Assembly (NCBI GenBank): GCA_013399855.1 | Contig: VXAY01002875.1 | Coordinates: forward strand, 198,718 to 262,717 | Origin: Oxyruncus cristatus | Lineage: Eukaryota; Chordata; Aves; Passeriformes; Cotingidae | Direction of reading: 5' to 3' | DNA: 64,000 bases | Translations under genes and position numbers: made by a program | In this document: one piece after another, positions 53,660 through 64,000 of the stretch | Layout of the letters: every line of letters begins with the position of its first letter | How positions within the stretch are numbered: position 1 is the stretch's first letter | Notes under the pieces: model-generated | Databases searched by the model: none | Told to the model about the DNA's origin: nothing | What the model saw: the letters and a program-made list of their open reading frames with translations, nothing else

Positions 53660-53850
53660 GCTGTCTCACGTACTGTTTTCGGATATCGATATCTGCAATC
53701 CTTTTACCGGATCCAGTATCATTGTCCGAGCTCAGATGACTCAGATAAAAACCATGTGAAAACATAGTTTGTTTTCATGTTTAAAGTCTCAATCGGTCTC
53801 CTGTAACAATAACAGGAAGAGCTGTACGGATCGATACGCAAGATTACTAA
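53660..53850. promoter_or_regulatory. CpG-enriched patch beside e1 with AP-1 consensus
   Basis: About nine or more CpGs in 190 bases, in DNA where CpG is otherwise scarce. It holds a perfect 12 bp palindrome (gatatcgatatc, 53682-53693), a TGACTCA AP-1 consensus (53737-53743) and two further cgat words. It lies 90-280 bases 3' of exon e1 within the intron. It may be an intronic regulatory element or an unmethylated remnant. There is no direct evidence of function. Confidence 0.25.
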
Positions 53851-53876
53851 TAGGGACTTTTCTAATAGGGACTTTT
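53847..53876. repeat. Tandem duplication, 2 x 15 bp
   Basis: ctaatagggactttt occurs twice in direct succession, 65 bases downstream (in transcription sense) of the e1 donor. It is a replication-slippage type duplication. Confidence 0.93.
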
Positions 53877-53886
53877 TTAACTACTA

Positions 53887-54081
<195 letters not shown>

Positions 54082-57000
54082 CTAGAAATAAAACAAGTAA
54101 AACATGAACTAAGTTAGATAGGTAAAAACGTTAGTTGTTGTGTTTTCTTTTGGTTTTTTTTTTTTTTTAACTACTAATACTAATGGAATGAAATACAAAG
54201 TTTGTTGAATTTTGCAGTTAAAAGTAATAGCGATGTGTTCACAATTTTCTTAAATCGTTTTTATTCTCTGAGTTGCTTTAAAAAACAGCTGTCAAGCTTC
54301 TGTTAGTATCTAAATACTGGTTACTTACCTCCAGTAAAGGGTCTTAGACATTTTCCTCCCTCCCTCCTCCCCATTTGGCATCCTCTTATCCTCAGCAGCT
54401 AAGAGCACAAGCTTTCAAACCAGCAGTCTCCACCAGAAGGAGGACCACACTCTATGCTTTCACACTTTCCCTCCTTGTCTTCAAAAACACCCAGGATGCG
54501 TTGCATATTTGCAACTACTCTAGTGTTGCCCAGTAAATCAGAATCCCAATGGACAGAGATTAAATAAATATCTTTTAAAATATTTAAAGGGAGGGAGGGG
54601 TAACTACCAAAACCCCCACACCCAAACATTAGGGTGAGATCATGTTCAAACATCTAAAAGTGGTTATCTTCTCACTTCTAAGTGCTGGCTGCATACTTCA
54701 TTGATGATGACAGCAAGCTGGTGGCTCTTAGAGAACTCAGTCAGCCCACCAGAGGACAAATACCACTTGTAAACATGGAATGCAAGAAGGGATCCCAGCA
54801 TTAGTCAGCTGAAGAAATGAAAAATACAACTGAAAGACTGCTGAGAGATCATGAAATATTAATAAACTAATTAATATTTATTGTAAGATCACTGTGGAGT
54901 TGATAGGCTAGGTTTGGTTTTGCTACATTGTACAAGAAATAAATTGGAGTGAGGACATTCTGCCTTTTCAATCCTCAGATAAGGTGGGGCTATGCAAGGC
55001 ACAATCCCAATCTTAATACATTGTCATTCAACAAACAACTAAAGAGGTTCAATCAGAGGGAAAAAAAAAAACACCTTTTTGAAGCCAATTCAAAGAAGCA
55101 ACTCGGATAGCAAAACAGTTTTCAATTATGTGTCTTTTGAAAGATGGAAATAATAAAGGCAGTTTGCATTTTTACTGAAAAGGATTCAAAATGCTAATCT
55201 GTAGAGTGACAAGACTACTAATTACCCAATTCTTTAAACAGGATTTGTCTAGTTCAAGATCATCCTGCTCCCCAGATTAAAGAGGTAGCCAAAGCTGTGC
55301 TTTCATTAGACCTCTGCTCCCTCCTCCACCACCCCCACTCCCATCAAGTTTGTCACTACTGTTCCCAATGAAAACGGAAACAAGTTGATGTTTCCTCCTG
55401 GTAAATGCTACCCCTCGCTGTCACCAGTACTGTAGCCATTGTCAAAGTGGACTTAGCACAGGTACAGACAATATTGTTGAAAGAGAAATAAAAAAAGCAG
55501 AAAAACACAAGTAAATCAAAAAAGCCTGTTTACTCCCTGTCAACGATGTTCCCACAGAGCCTTCCACCATTACATGTACAATAGCAATGGTTGTGTATCA
55601 AAAACCAGTATAAATCTAAAGGATTATCAGTTTTTAATGTCCACACGAGGATCAGTAACCAAGACAAGCTCTTAGTACCTGATCCTTCAGTTGTGCAATC
55701 ACTCTGAAAACTGTAAATGGAATGCCTTAAAGAATCACTTCCATAGAAAAAAGTTTTCTTGTCATGTTACAAGATTCTCTCTTGTAACTTCAACTGGGAG
55801 TCCCTACCTCTCAGTACCATACAACTCCCACTGAATAATGACCTTCATGTGTAATTAAAATATGATTTATAATGAAGTAATTATACCATAAACTCACAAA
55901 TTAATGTATTTATTAAGACATGGTATGGAAAATACAGCAGTACTAACAGGCAAAGGTCATACACAGAGACCCATAAATCCAGTCCTGCCCCTTTTCAAGG
56001 TGCATGTAATCAATAAAAGGGATTTCTATACCCATTTAAAAACTGACTACCATCCATACAAAACATTATTCCTTACTATAAAGACACCAAGAAAATGAAA
56101 CTGAAAAAGGGTCTCACGGGACACAATGGGACACAATTAACCACAGATGTGCTGAGGAGGAACAACACATCTGGCTCTGCCTCTGGCCCTTCCTCAGCCA
56201 CGCCAGTACCTCCAGAGGTCAGGCATGTGACAGCACCAGGCTGGTGCCCTCTGATTTCCAGCCCTGCCCTCCCATGTGGCTCCCAGGAAGAAAGGCTAAG
56301 GAAACAAGCTCCTTTCTTGAAAGGGTTCTTGAATTGTAGAAGTGAATTAAAACTGATAGTTTTGCTTGAAGTAAGCAATATCACTAGATAAAATCCAATT
56401 TCCGGCAAAAGCAAATAAAAACTATTGTTGCCAACTTACTCCACCGAAGTTTATATCCATCAAATCACAAACACCACAGTTTAGAGAACTGAATAAAAAG
56501 TAAACTAAAATTTTATTGGCAGGGCCAAATCCTACAGGGAACTGAAAACCTGGATTTGCCCCATGACTTTGGAATGAATCCACAGTGTTTTTGTCCAAAT
56601 ACTACACTGAAGAGTTTTCTAAAAAAAGTAGTTCACCCAATTTTTTCTAAGCAACTAGCCATATGAAGGAAGACCAACACATGTAACCAACACTAAACAG
56701 CGATTTTAATGGCAATGTCCATCTAAGAAATAGAAAGGCAAATCGGTGCCATTGCTGAACATCACCTCTTCTACTGGAGGCAGCAAGACAAAACTTTCTC
56801 TTATTTCTTTATGTTTACAGAAATGTATCTATATGGCCCTACCACTGTTGTGGGAAGTTATTCCTGAAATTAATTAATTAAAGAAATAAATAAGAGCAGA
56901 AATAAATGAATAGTCACAACAACTGGACAAAAGTTTTGTGATCAGGCAGATCAGGGTGTACAGTAAGCTCCAAAGCAAAGGATGCCATAGGAGTACAGCA

Positions 57001-57284
57001 ATGCTAAAGGAGTTTTTTAACTTGAACAGTTATGCTGACTTCAGGTATGGCAGGGAGATGTGCTCTTGCCACCTCAAAACATTTAAGATTTAAAAGTCTA
57101 AATCCAACACCTCAGGTGCAGAAATAGGTGTGGGTACCAGCACGAACTAGGATGGTCTTTATATGTAAGTGCACCATGCAAATGGGTGAGGCACTCTTTA
57201 CTACTTTCACTTCCTGAAGAGTCCCAAAGTGGACTCTTCAGTGCAGCCCCAAATACAGCATGTAGCAGCCGGAATTTTAGACTT

Positions 57285-57375
57285 AACAAAGACGTGGAAT
57301 AATCTACACGAATTACAGGAATTGTAACCATTTCCCATTCCCCAGATGACTGCCTTAACCACCAGGCTTCCAAAC
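57285..57375 (-). repeat. Possible tRNA-derived SINE head
   Basis: On the minus strand: gcctggtggttaaggcagtc, atctggggaatgggaaatgg and ttacaattcctgtaattcg. This resembles the tRNA-like head shared by MIR and related SINEs (tagtggttagagcactcatctgg...gggttcaattcc), with recognisable pol III A-box-like and B-box-like words. No core domain is recognisable after it. The 91-codon frame that begins here is a by-product. Confidence 0.45.
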
Positions 57376-58122
57376 TACGCTCCTCTCATTCAATAAATCT
57401 TTTGGCAGAATAGCACAGCATCAAGACTGTCCTGGAGTATAAATCCAAACTCTGACAGGTATGAAGGACATTCTGGCTCTCTCTCCAGGAACCAGGTGGT
57501 GCACTTGGACACTGCAGCTTCTAACCTTTAGGTATGCTCAAGTTCTTCACTGAATCTTACCACTAACGGATAATAGCTAAGAACAAAACATGAGGACTTC
57601 CACAACCCAGGCAAGTCAGAGGCATGTTTGTAACAAGAGGACAAGCAGACAGAGGGTCAAAAACCTTCAGCATTCTCCATGTCTTTATTTCACTGTAACT
57701 CCCCAAAGATAACTTAACTCATAAATTCTGACAGACCACCTGGCCAAAAAAGCTGGAAAACACCCAGACTCATTCAGCAAAATTCATTAGGGAAGCCTTA
57801 ATTGTCAGTGTGCACTATATCAGTCACATGCTACAGAAGAGAAACCCATCCACAACGTTATCCAGCCATAAATTCATTGTAATTAATTCATTAGAACACT
57901 GTGGATGCAAGCTCTCCTTCTGATATGAAACTGCCAAGCAATATTCAAATCCATTTAGCAGGAGTAGCCAAGTCACTTTCCCTTTCTGTGCATCCATATT
58001 TTCAGATTTCTAAATCTCAAAAACATCCTGACACTGACTGGATTCCAAATCCAGTGAGCCAATTCGGTATTCACTTTTGAAAAGAAACATAACGTAAAAA
58101 AATTTCTAATGCCTTTATATAT

Positions 58123-58275
58123 TTTGTTTTACATTTAAACAAGGCATCGACTTTGTGGCAGTGTTTTTAAGTCTTTGTTTTACATTTAAACAAGGCATCG
58201 ACTTTGTGGCAGTGTTTTTAAGTCTTTGTTTTACATTTAAACAAGGCATCAACTTTGTGGCAGTGTTTTTAAGTC
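58123..58275. repeat. Tandem repeat, 3 x 51 bp
   Basis: Three head-to-tail copies at 58123-58173, 58174-58224 and 58225-58275. Each starts tttgttttacatttaaacaa and ends gtgtttttaagtc. Copies 1 and 2 look identical; copy 3 has one change (catca for catcg). Such homogeneity indicates recent expansion or conversion, so copy number may vary between individuals. Confidence 0.97.
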
Positions 58276-60148
58276 TGTATTCTAAATTCAATTAATACTT
58301 AACTGACCAACATTAAAGTACACATTCAGTAGCAGTCTGGAAAAGAAAGGAAGCTATAATTTGCTGTTTGCAATCTCTGGGACCATTGTTTTTACTTCCT
58401 AACTGCTTATTCCCAATTTTCAACTTGAAAAAATGTAATAAAATTGCGAGGAAAACTGGATGAATCAGTATTTCAGTAAGACCATTTTAGCTCTTGCAAA
58501 GGCAAGACCATATAAATGATAAAAAAATGAAGTGAAATAGAACTGAGCATTTGGAAATAAAATACGGTGGTGACTGATGAAACCATGTTCAATCTAGTAG
58601 TTTGTCTGCCTTCTGTATTACCTCGTGTATTGAAACTGGTTTGAAAGTTGGCTGGTCAAGAACTATGTGCATTTTCTAAATCCTTCACCACAAACAAAGT
58701 AAACATAATGCATAACAACGTAGAGAAAATTCAAATCCCTAGTATTTACCCAGCAGTTAAATGAGCATTTGAAAAGATTCTAATTTTAGTCTGCTTCCAG
58801 GTCAGTCAGTCTCATGCAAACATACTCTATGTTTGTGTCATCCAGTTCCCAATTTCAAGAACTGTGTTCAGTATGACAGAGGTTAAAACAAACAAACAAG
58901 TCAGATCTGGAAACTTTTCGAAGAAGCAAGAAGCCAGCCAACAGAGGGGTTTTATGCATGCCTGATTAAACAGAGTTAGTGTGAGCTCCCACCTCAACAG
59001 ACATAAGATAATCCATAGAACTCAAGGAACAAACCCCTAGAAACCTGACTGCTTGAGTTCTACTGCTTAAGGCAATACTCATTGCAAAATTACATGCATC
59101 TCCATCAAACTGAAACGCAATCATGCCAAACTCAGTTGTTTCTCTGGGCTGAAGCAAACTGTGTGTTCCCACACTTCAGCAAAAACACTGCCGCATTCTG
59201 TTCAATCCCTGATCCAGCCTTTGAGAATAAAACAGAATTATGTCAACCTGCCAGTAAAAAGTAAAGTTACATTTTAATATTAAAGCGATGGAAGTTTGGA
59301 TACATGCTAAGTAAGTGCCAAGGCCAAGAGGAAGATTCATATTATTTGGTTCCCAGTCTCATTTTAAATAAAAAATTACTTCCATCTTCTCTCTTCAGCT
59401 ACCAATACCCGAACAAAGGTAACATATTTTTGCATATTAAGTGTAAAGGACTTAAAAAGGCTACGGAAGAACAAATCAAAATCTCAGGATGGTATCAAAG
59501 CATTGCTTTCACAATTTTCAAACAGAGAACGCAAAGATGGAACCAATGAATGAGAGTAACATTTGTTTGCTGTTCCAAAAATAAATCATAGTTTCACATG
59601 CCTACTCTTAGGACTCCTTTAAGACACCAAACTTTCAGACACTAAGAAAATTCTGTCAGTTTACTTATCACAAAATAAAATAAAATAAAAACAGAAGTGG
59701 GTAAAAGTATCTCTGTAGTGATCACTTTGGTTTCCAGTTTTGGAAGCATAGCAGCAACCAATACAAACTGTCCTTCAGAAGAGGAGAGGAAAAAAGGATG
59801 CCTCAACAACATTCCCTCTAAACTATGACAGTGTATGACCATCATCAAGTATCTTCTTTAAAATGTCATTAACCAAAATGCCTAATGAAAAACCCTATTA
59901 CAAGTGACAAGTGGCCAACACTTCAAGTAACAGTGGAAGGAGCTTTAATACACTAACTTTTGCTAATGCCAACTTGCTTTTAAGACCTAAGCTTTGAAAC
60001 ACAAAGCAGGCATAAACAGATTCAGTGAAGTTTTTCTACGTTTAACTGGGGTCTTTCAAGGTTTTCTAATATCTTTCAGACCTAAATATGTCAAAATAAC
60101 TCTATATAGCAACAACAAAAGTCCTCAGAATTCAGCTACCCTTTTAGC

Positions 60149-60182
60149 ATATATGTATATATACACATATATAACACACACG
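60149..60182. repeat. Compound AT/AC microsatellite
   Basis: Alternating purine-pyrimidine run atatatgtatatatacacat then atataacacacac. Interrupted AT followed by AC repeats. Confidence 0.85.
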
Positions 60183-62258
60183 GTATTCATTCCACTCTGT
60201 TCACATTTGCCTGTCTTTGAGGCCTGTTCCTACCTGCTATTTCCTACAATTCTCATGCTTCATAGTACAGAAAATGAGTCCACATAAGCTACACTCAAAT
60301 TCATACAACTCTGATAGAAAAAGCAAGTTTATGTTCTGAGGATGTGATAGGCACATTCTCAGAACAGAAAGCTATCGACAAGGAATGGTACTGCTCTCTG
60401 CAAGAAATTCAACCATCATTTCAGTGGTGAAAAAGACCCTCCATTTTATTTAGAAGGGATCAATCATGCCATAAAGACCTATGCTAGCCCACTTCCTTCT
60501 GCCTCAACAAGTCTTTTTGTTTTCTGCCAGCTAACAGAATCCCATCGTGGTAAACACACATACAGCAGAGAAGACTACACAAAGAATCACCTAGCAGAGC
60601 AGGACTGAATTAAAACAAAAATATAGACATGACTGTACAAAAATAAATAAAGCTGCTACACTGAGAAAAGTATTTTCATGTCTATAAAGATATTTGTGAT
60701 AACTAGCATGCACTGAGACCTAAACCAAAGCCTGTGGAAGAATTATAACTGATTAGACCATGTTTAAGGAATGTGTTAAAACTCAGAGCTATTATACAGC
60801 ATTCGTGGGATTAAGCAAATATGCAGGTTTATTGCACAAAGCAGTATGCAACACACTCAATTTTATTTATCATAAAAGAACACCATTCAAAATGTTGTTA
60901 ACTGAAATTAAGTACATTTATTTCCATACTGAAAGAGTCAATTAGTGTTATGAAATTCACATGTATGGAGAATATCTTCTCCTTTTCATTATCTGATGAT
61001 TATTTTTAAGTACACATGACTATGCTAATAATCTCTACCCTACATTTTTAAAGGCAGAATATATACATAACAAGAATTTCATATAAAACAAAGCCAGTCT
61101 GCCCACACATTTTTATTATCATGAACAATAATTTCAAGATAAATTTTACTCCACATTTCTCAGGGTTATTTGCTGCTAAGCATTTAGTTGTCAGAGATCA
61201 CTGGAATCTAGTAATAAGAGAAGCATTCAACCAAACCTAAAAAATACCCAGATCATGGTTTAACTGGTCTTGAATAGTGAATATATCATCATTCAATATT
61301 ATCCACTCAGAGGTAATTATTTATTTACTCACTTAGTAAGAATCAACAATGGTTTTTATTGCTATAAAACACATTCAACACATTTTACTGTGCTAAAAAT
61401 GTTGCTTTTTCAGAATGAGATAAAAACCATCCAGATGCTTCTGATTTAGTTACATTTCTAGAAAAACGGATCTCAAAGATTTGAAGTTACACACACGTAT
61501 CAAATGAGTCTGAGAATTAACTCTGTACCATAACCAGGAAAGGTAGGTAAACCATTAATTCAGAATGTAAAAAAAAAAAGAAGTGTAACAAAAATGTTGC
61601 CTAGAATCAAAAATCCTACTTAAAAATACAGAGGCTATAAAATTGAAGACATTGAATGTGTGCTTACCTGTGGTACTAAAAATGTGTGCTTTAAAAATAT
61701 TTTCTATCCTAAAAATCTGATGCTGTAAAAGTATGAGAGTACTGGGAATAAAAGAAAAGCTCTCAATATTATAACCTCTCCAATGGCTAAAAGTAACTAG
61801 ACTGACAACAAATAGAATTCACCTCTAGAGCAGATCTCATTTGTATCAAACTTTTTAAAAGTCCATTTAAGTAAACATCATGCATTTAATGTATTTGAAA
61901 TTTGTCTTAAATTTGAAAAATGAATTGGAGAGTAGTATACAACTTACGACTAACGTAAAATAAGAACATACATTAAAGTGCAATAGGAAAATTTAGTGAT
62001 AAAACATCAAAAACTCTGGCATTTAAAACAAACTTCTTATTTTTAAAGGTCAAAAATTAACATAGCATAAAAATACACGTATCATTTGAATCAGTTACAC
62101 TCATTCTTGTAATGATTTCGTCCATGCATAGTTTTGTAAATCTATCAAGTTCTAACTATGTAGTGCAGTGGTAACTTAAAAACAGTACCAATTGCACTCA
62201 GAGATTTAAGATTAACTCAGCTATGCATTAGCTAAGTGCTTATTTCTTTTTGTGTTAG

Positions 62259-62438
62259 CTAAATTGTACAACTTGGCTTAAAAGCATCCCGGACCTTATG
62301 AGTAGATATTGAAAAAGGAACGTCCCTCACAGGAGAAGGATCAGAAGATGGTTGTTTCTGTGGCTTTGAACATCTGAAAATGAAAGTTTCAGGCCACTGT
62401 AATATAAAAGGTGGGAAACTGAAGCGAGCTGTCAGGAA
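62259..62438 (-). other. Open minus-strand stretch behind acceptor-like sites
   Basis: A 59-codon stop-to-stop frame without ATG. Two acceptor-like sequences lie in it (ccttttatattacag/TGG ending at 62404 and actttcattttcag/ATG ending at 62374). From the second, the frame reads CSKPQKQPSSDPSPVRDVPF, then SISTHKVRDAFKPSCTI and stop. It is on the CDK19 strand in the upstream intron and could be an alternative terminal exon, or chance. I recognise no homologue. Confidence 0.18.
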
Positions 62439-63639
62439 TTAAGATATTCAGTTGCACCTGAGGACACATACATTTTTAACCTTGTATCAGATGCTCCTTT
62501 TACACTGAGGTTCAAGCTAAGGCATCTTTACTTCACAGCATGAGCATATATAAGCTGTGATGACAGCACAGACAATACACTATAAATTAATGTGTGGCAC
62601 ATCCTACAGCCCGAGAACTTTACTGGTTCTCTTTGACAGAGACAAATAGTCAAGAAAAATCATAAGGAAATTATTTGTGTATTACACTAAGAATTTTGGT
62701 AATTAAAGGAAACTAATTATAAATCAATTTGTCAAAACATTTTCTACATTCTTAGATATTCTGTATGGTAACCTCATGAACGGCTTTGCATTGTTTTGTA
62801 TAATGTAAACTGAGAGATAATGAAAGAAGGTATCTTTGATAGACTTAGTTATTAAAACTGGAAAAAAAGTTTGTAGGCAAGGACAACACAATTGGTCTTC
62901 ATCGATACCTGTCAGAAGTAGTTCAAATTAGCATAGCTTTCTACACCCCGGGGTAATGGTATCAACACATGTTATAGAAAATGTTGAAGTATGCAGCTAT
63001 CTAAACTCAAATTTCAAATTTGAGCAGTTTAATTCACAAGAATTAAATGCAGAGTAAAAAAAAAAAAAGTTCTTGCTCACCATAAAAGAACTTTTTAATA
63101 AGCTTAATTGGCACCATCACTTTTCCTCATTAGAACAGGACAATTTTTTTTTCAGTATTAGAAAATGAACAGCATAAGATAGCATCTAATATAGTTTATT
63201 CATCTGTTGCCAAATGTTTTCAGTACAGAAGCTAAAAAATATAATGATTTTAATTAATCTGATGTTTGTACGTGATGAGCACGTCCTCTCCTCATTAAAG
63301 CCAACAGGAGTTACTAAAGCTGGGCAGCTTTGAACAGAAGCACAGTTCCCATACTTACAGGTTTTGGTAGGTAACTCCAAGCTAGCTGCATTTCAAAGCA
63401 TTGGTCTCTGGGACTCTACATCTCCCTAGTGACAGCACACCTACAATTCCAAAACTTAAATCCTTACAAACTGATATACCCACGATAAACAGACTTATTT
63501 TGGTTTTATGTAGTGCTGGGGAAGCACATGATGCTAAGCAATAAAAAAAAAAAAAGTGCTAATCCCCTACTACAAATTCTACCCCAAAGAGGTGAAAGGG
63601 CACAAGCTGTAAAGCACGGGAAATGCAAAACACAACACG

Positions 63640-64000
63640 ACACAGACAGAATGACAAGTGGTTGGTATTATTGAAATGTGTTACAAAATAGGTGGATTTT
63701 CAGGAGTTTTTTGAAGGAGGATAGTGAAGGATCTTTACGTACGTTAATTGGGAGGCTGTTCCATGTGTAGGAGGCAGCGTGGAAAAAGACACAAAGTTGG
63801 GAGTGAGCAAAAGAGACAAAAGGGGAATTAAGAGTGATGCTTGGGAAGTGCTGACAGTAAAGGAAATGAAGACCGAGGTTAAGCCAGAATCAAGAGTGCC
63901 TTGAACATGGCCAACTTTATGCAAGGGAGGAAAAAAATCCTGGCAAAGGTTTAAGAAGAGAGGAAACATGGGTAACCATACAGGAAAGGAGAAATGATTT
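63640..64000 (+). repeat. Probable ancient interspersed repeat, family unknown
   Basis: The order ggattttcaggag, gaaggaggatagtgaaggat, gggaggctgttccatgtgta, ggaggcagcgtggaaaaaga and gccttgaacatgg resembles an old amniote repeat tail I have seen in reptile and mammal genomes (tttgaaggagga...ttccaggcgtagggggcagcgtgg...gtgaagggccttga). I cannot name the family with confidence. It continues past the right edge. Confidence 0.4.

Larger units (their letters stand above)
54082..64000 (-). other. CDK19: CDK19 intron upstream of e1 (partial)
   Basis: This 9.9 kb stretch is the 3' part of the intron preceding e1. I looked for the N-lobe exons (GRGTYGHVYKA, SMSACREIALL, FDYAEHDLW) on the minus strand and saw none. 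It holds the 51 bp tandem repeat, a probable tRNA-derived SINE at about 57.3 kb, an AT/AC microsatellite at 60.15 kb, an unexplained open minus-strand stretch at 62.26-62.44 kb and a probable ancient repeat at 63.64-64.0 kb. The rest is unremarkable AT-rich DNA. Confidence 0.85.

Noticed and set aside
54320..54345. Donor-like gtaagtaacc on the minus strand near 54.33 kb, considered as the end of the exon before e1
   Set aside because: The preceding translation does not match the CDK19 sequence before residue 106.
56076..56414. Overlapping 98-112 codon frames on both strands
   Set aside because: They coincide with a locally GC-richer stretch, show no recognisable domain and have no consistent splice or start signals.

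Overview
This window is eukaryotic, AT-rich, intron-dominated genomic DNA, almost certainly from a bird. Pieces of avian CR1 LINEs are present, several ending in the typical CR1 3' tail, and one long repeat has the look of an avian endogenous-retrovirus LTR. The protein-coding content is the middle of one gene on the minus strand: CDK19, the vertebrate paralogue of CDK8 and a Mediator kinase-module subunit. I found eight internal coding exons, all bounded by AG/GT, that join in one uninterrupted frame. They encode residues equivalent to about 106-370 of the human protein: helix alphaE and the HRD catalytic loop, the DMG magnesium motif, the activation segment and APE, the rest of the C-lobe, and the start of the C-terminal tail. 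Paralogue-specific residues ([47 protein letters not shown]) identify CDK19 rather than CDK8.

Layout from right to left, in the direction of transcription. Positions 64000-54082 are the 3' part of a long upstream intron, with a 3 x 51 bp tandem repeat, a probable tRNA-derived SINE and a probable ancient repeat at the far right. Exon e1 is at 54081-53941. A 28.7 kb intron (53940-25207) follows, with most of the repeats: the LTR-like element at about 30.56-31.85 kb, three CR1 pieces, and one assembly N. Exons e2 (25206-25149) and e3 (24241-24110) come next, then a 14.4 kb intron that contains the longest open frame of the window. Exons e4 (9746-9603), e5 (9317-9248), e6 (8052-7980), e7 (3994-3897) and e8 (2432-2354) follow. 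Positions 2353-1 are the start of the next intron. The promoter, the N-lobe exons (about residues 1-105), the low-complexity C-terminal exons and the 3' UTR are not visible and should lie outside the window.

The remaining sequence is intronic. I saw no tRNA, rRNA, CRISPR or prokaryote-type features. Nearly all short open frames appear to be chance; several begin at non-ATG codons. The points most worth a second look are a single-N assembly join flanked by near-identical 254 bp copies, a 190-codon open frame overlapping a homeodomain-site-rich stretch, a 50-codon minus-strand frame with a strong Kozak context, a signal-peptide-like start and a good donor site, and a CpG-enriched patch beside exon e1. 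No new biological system is convincingly demonstrated.
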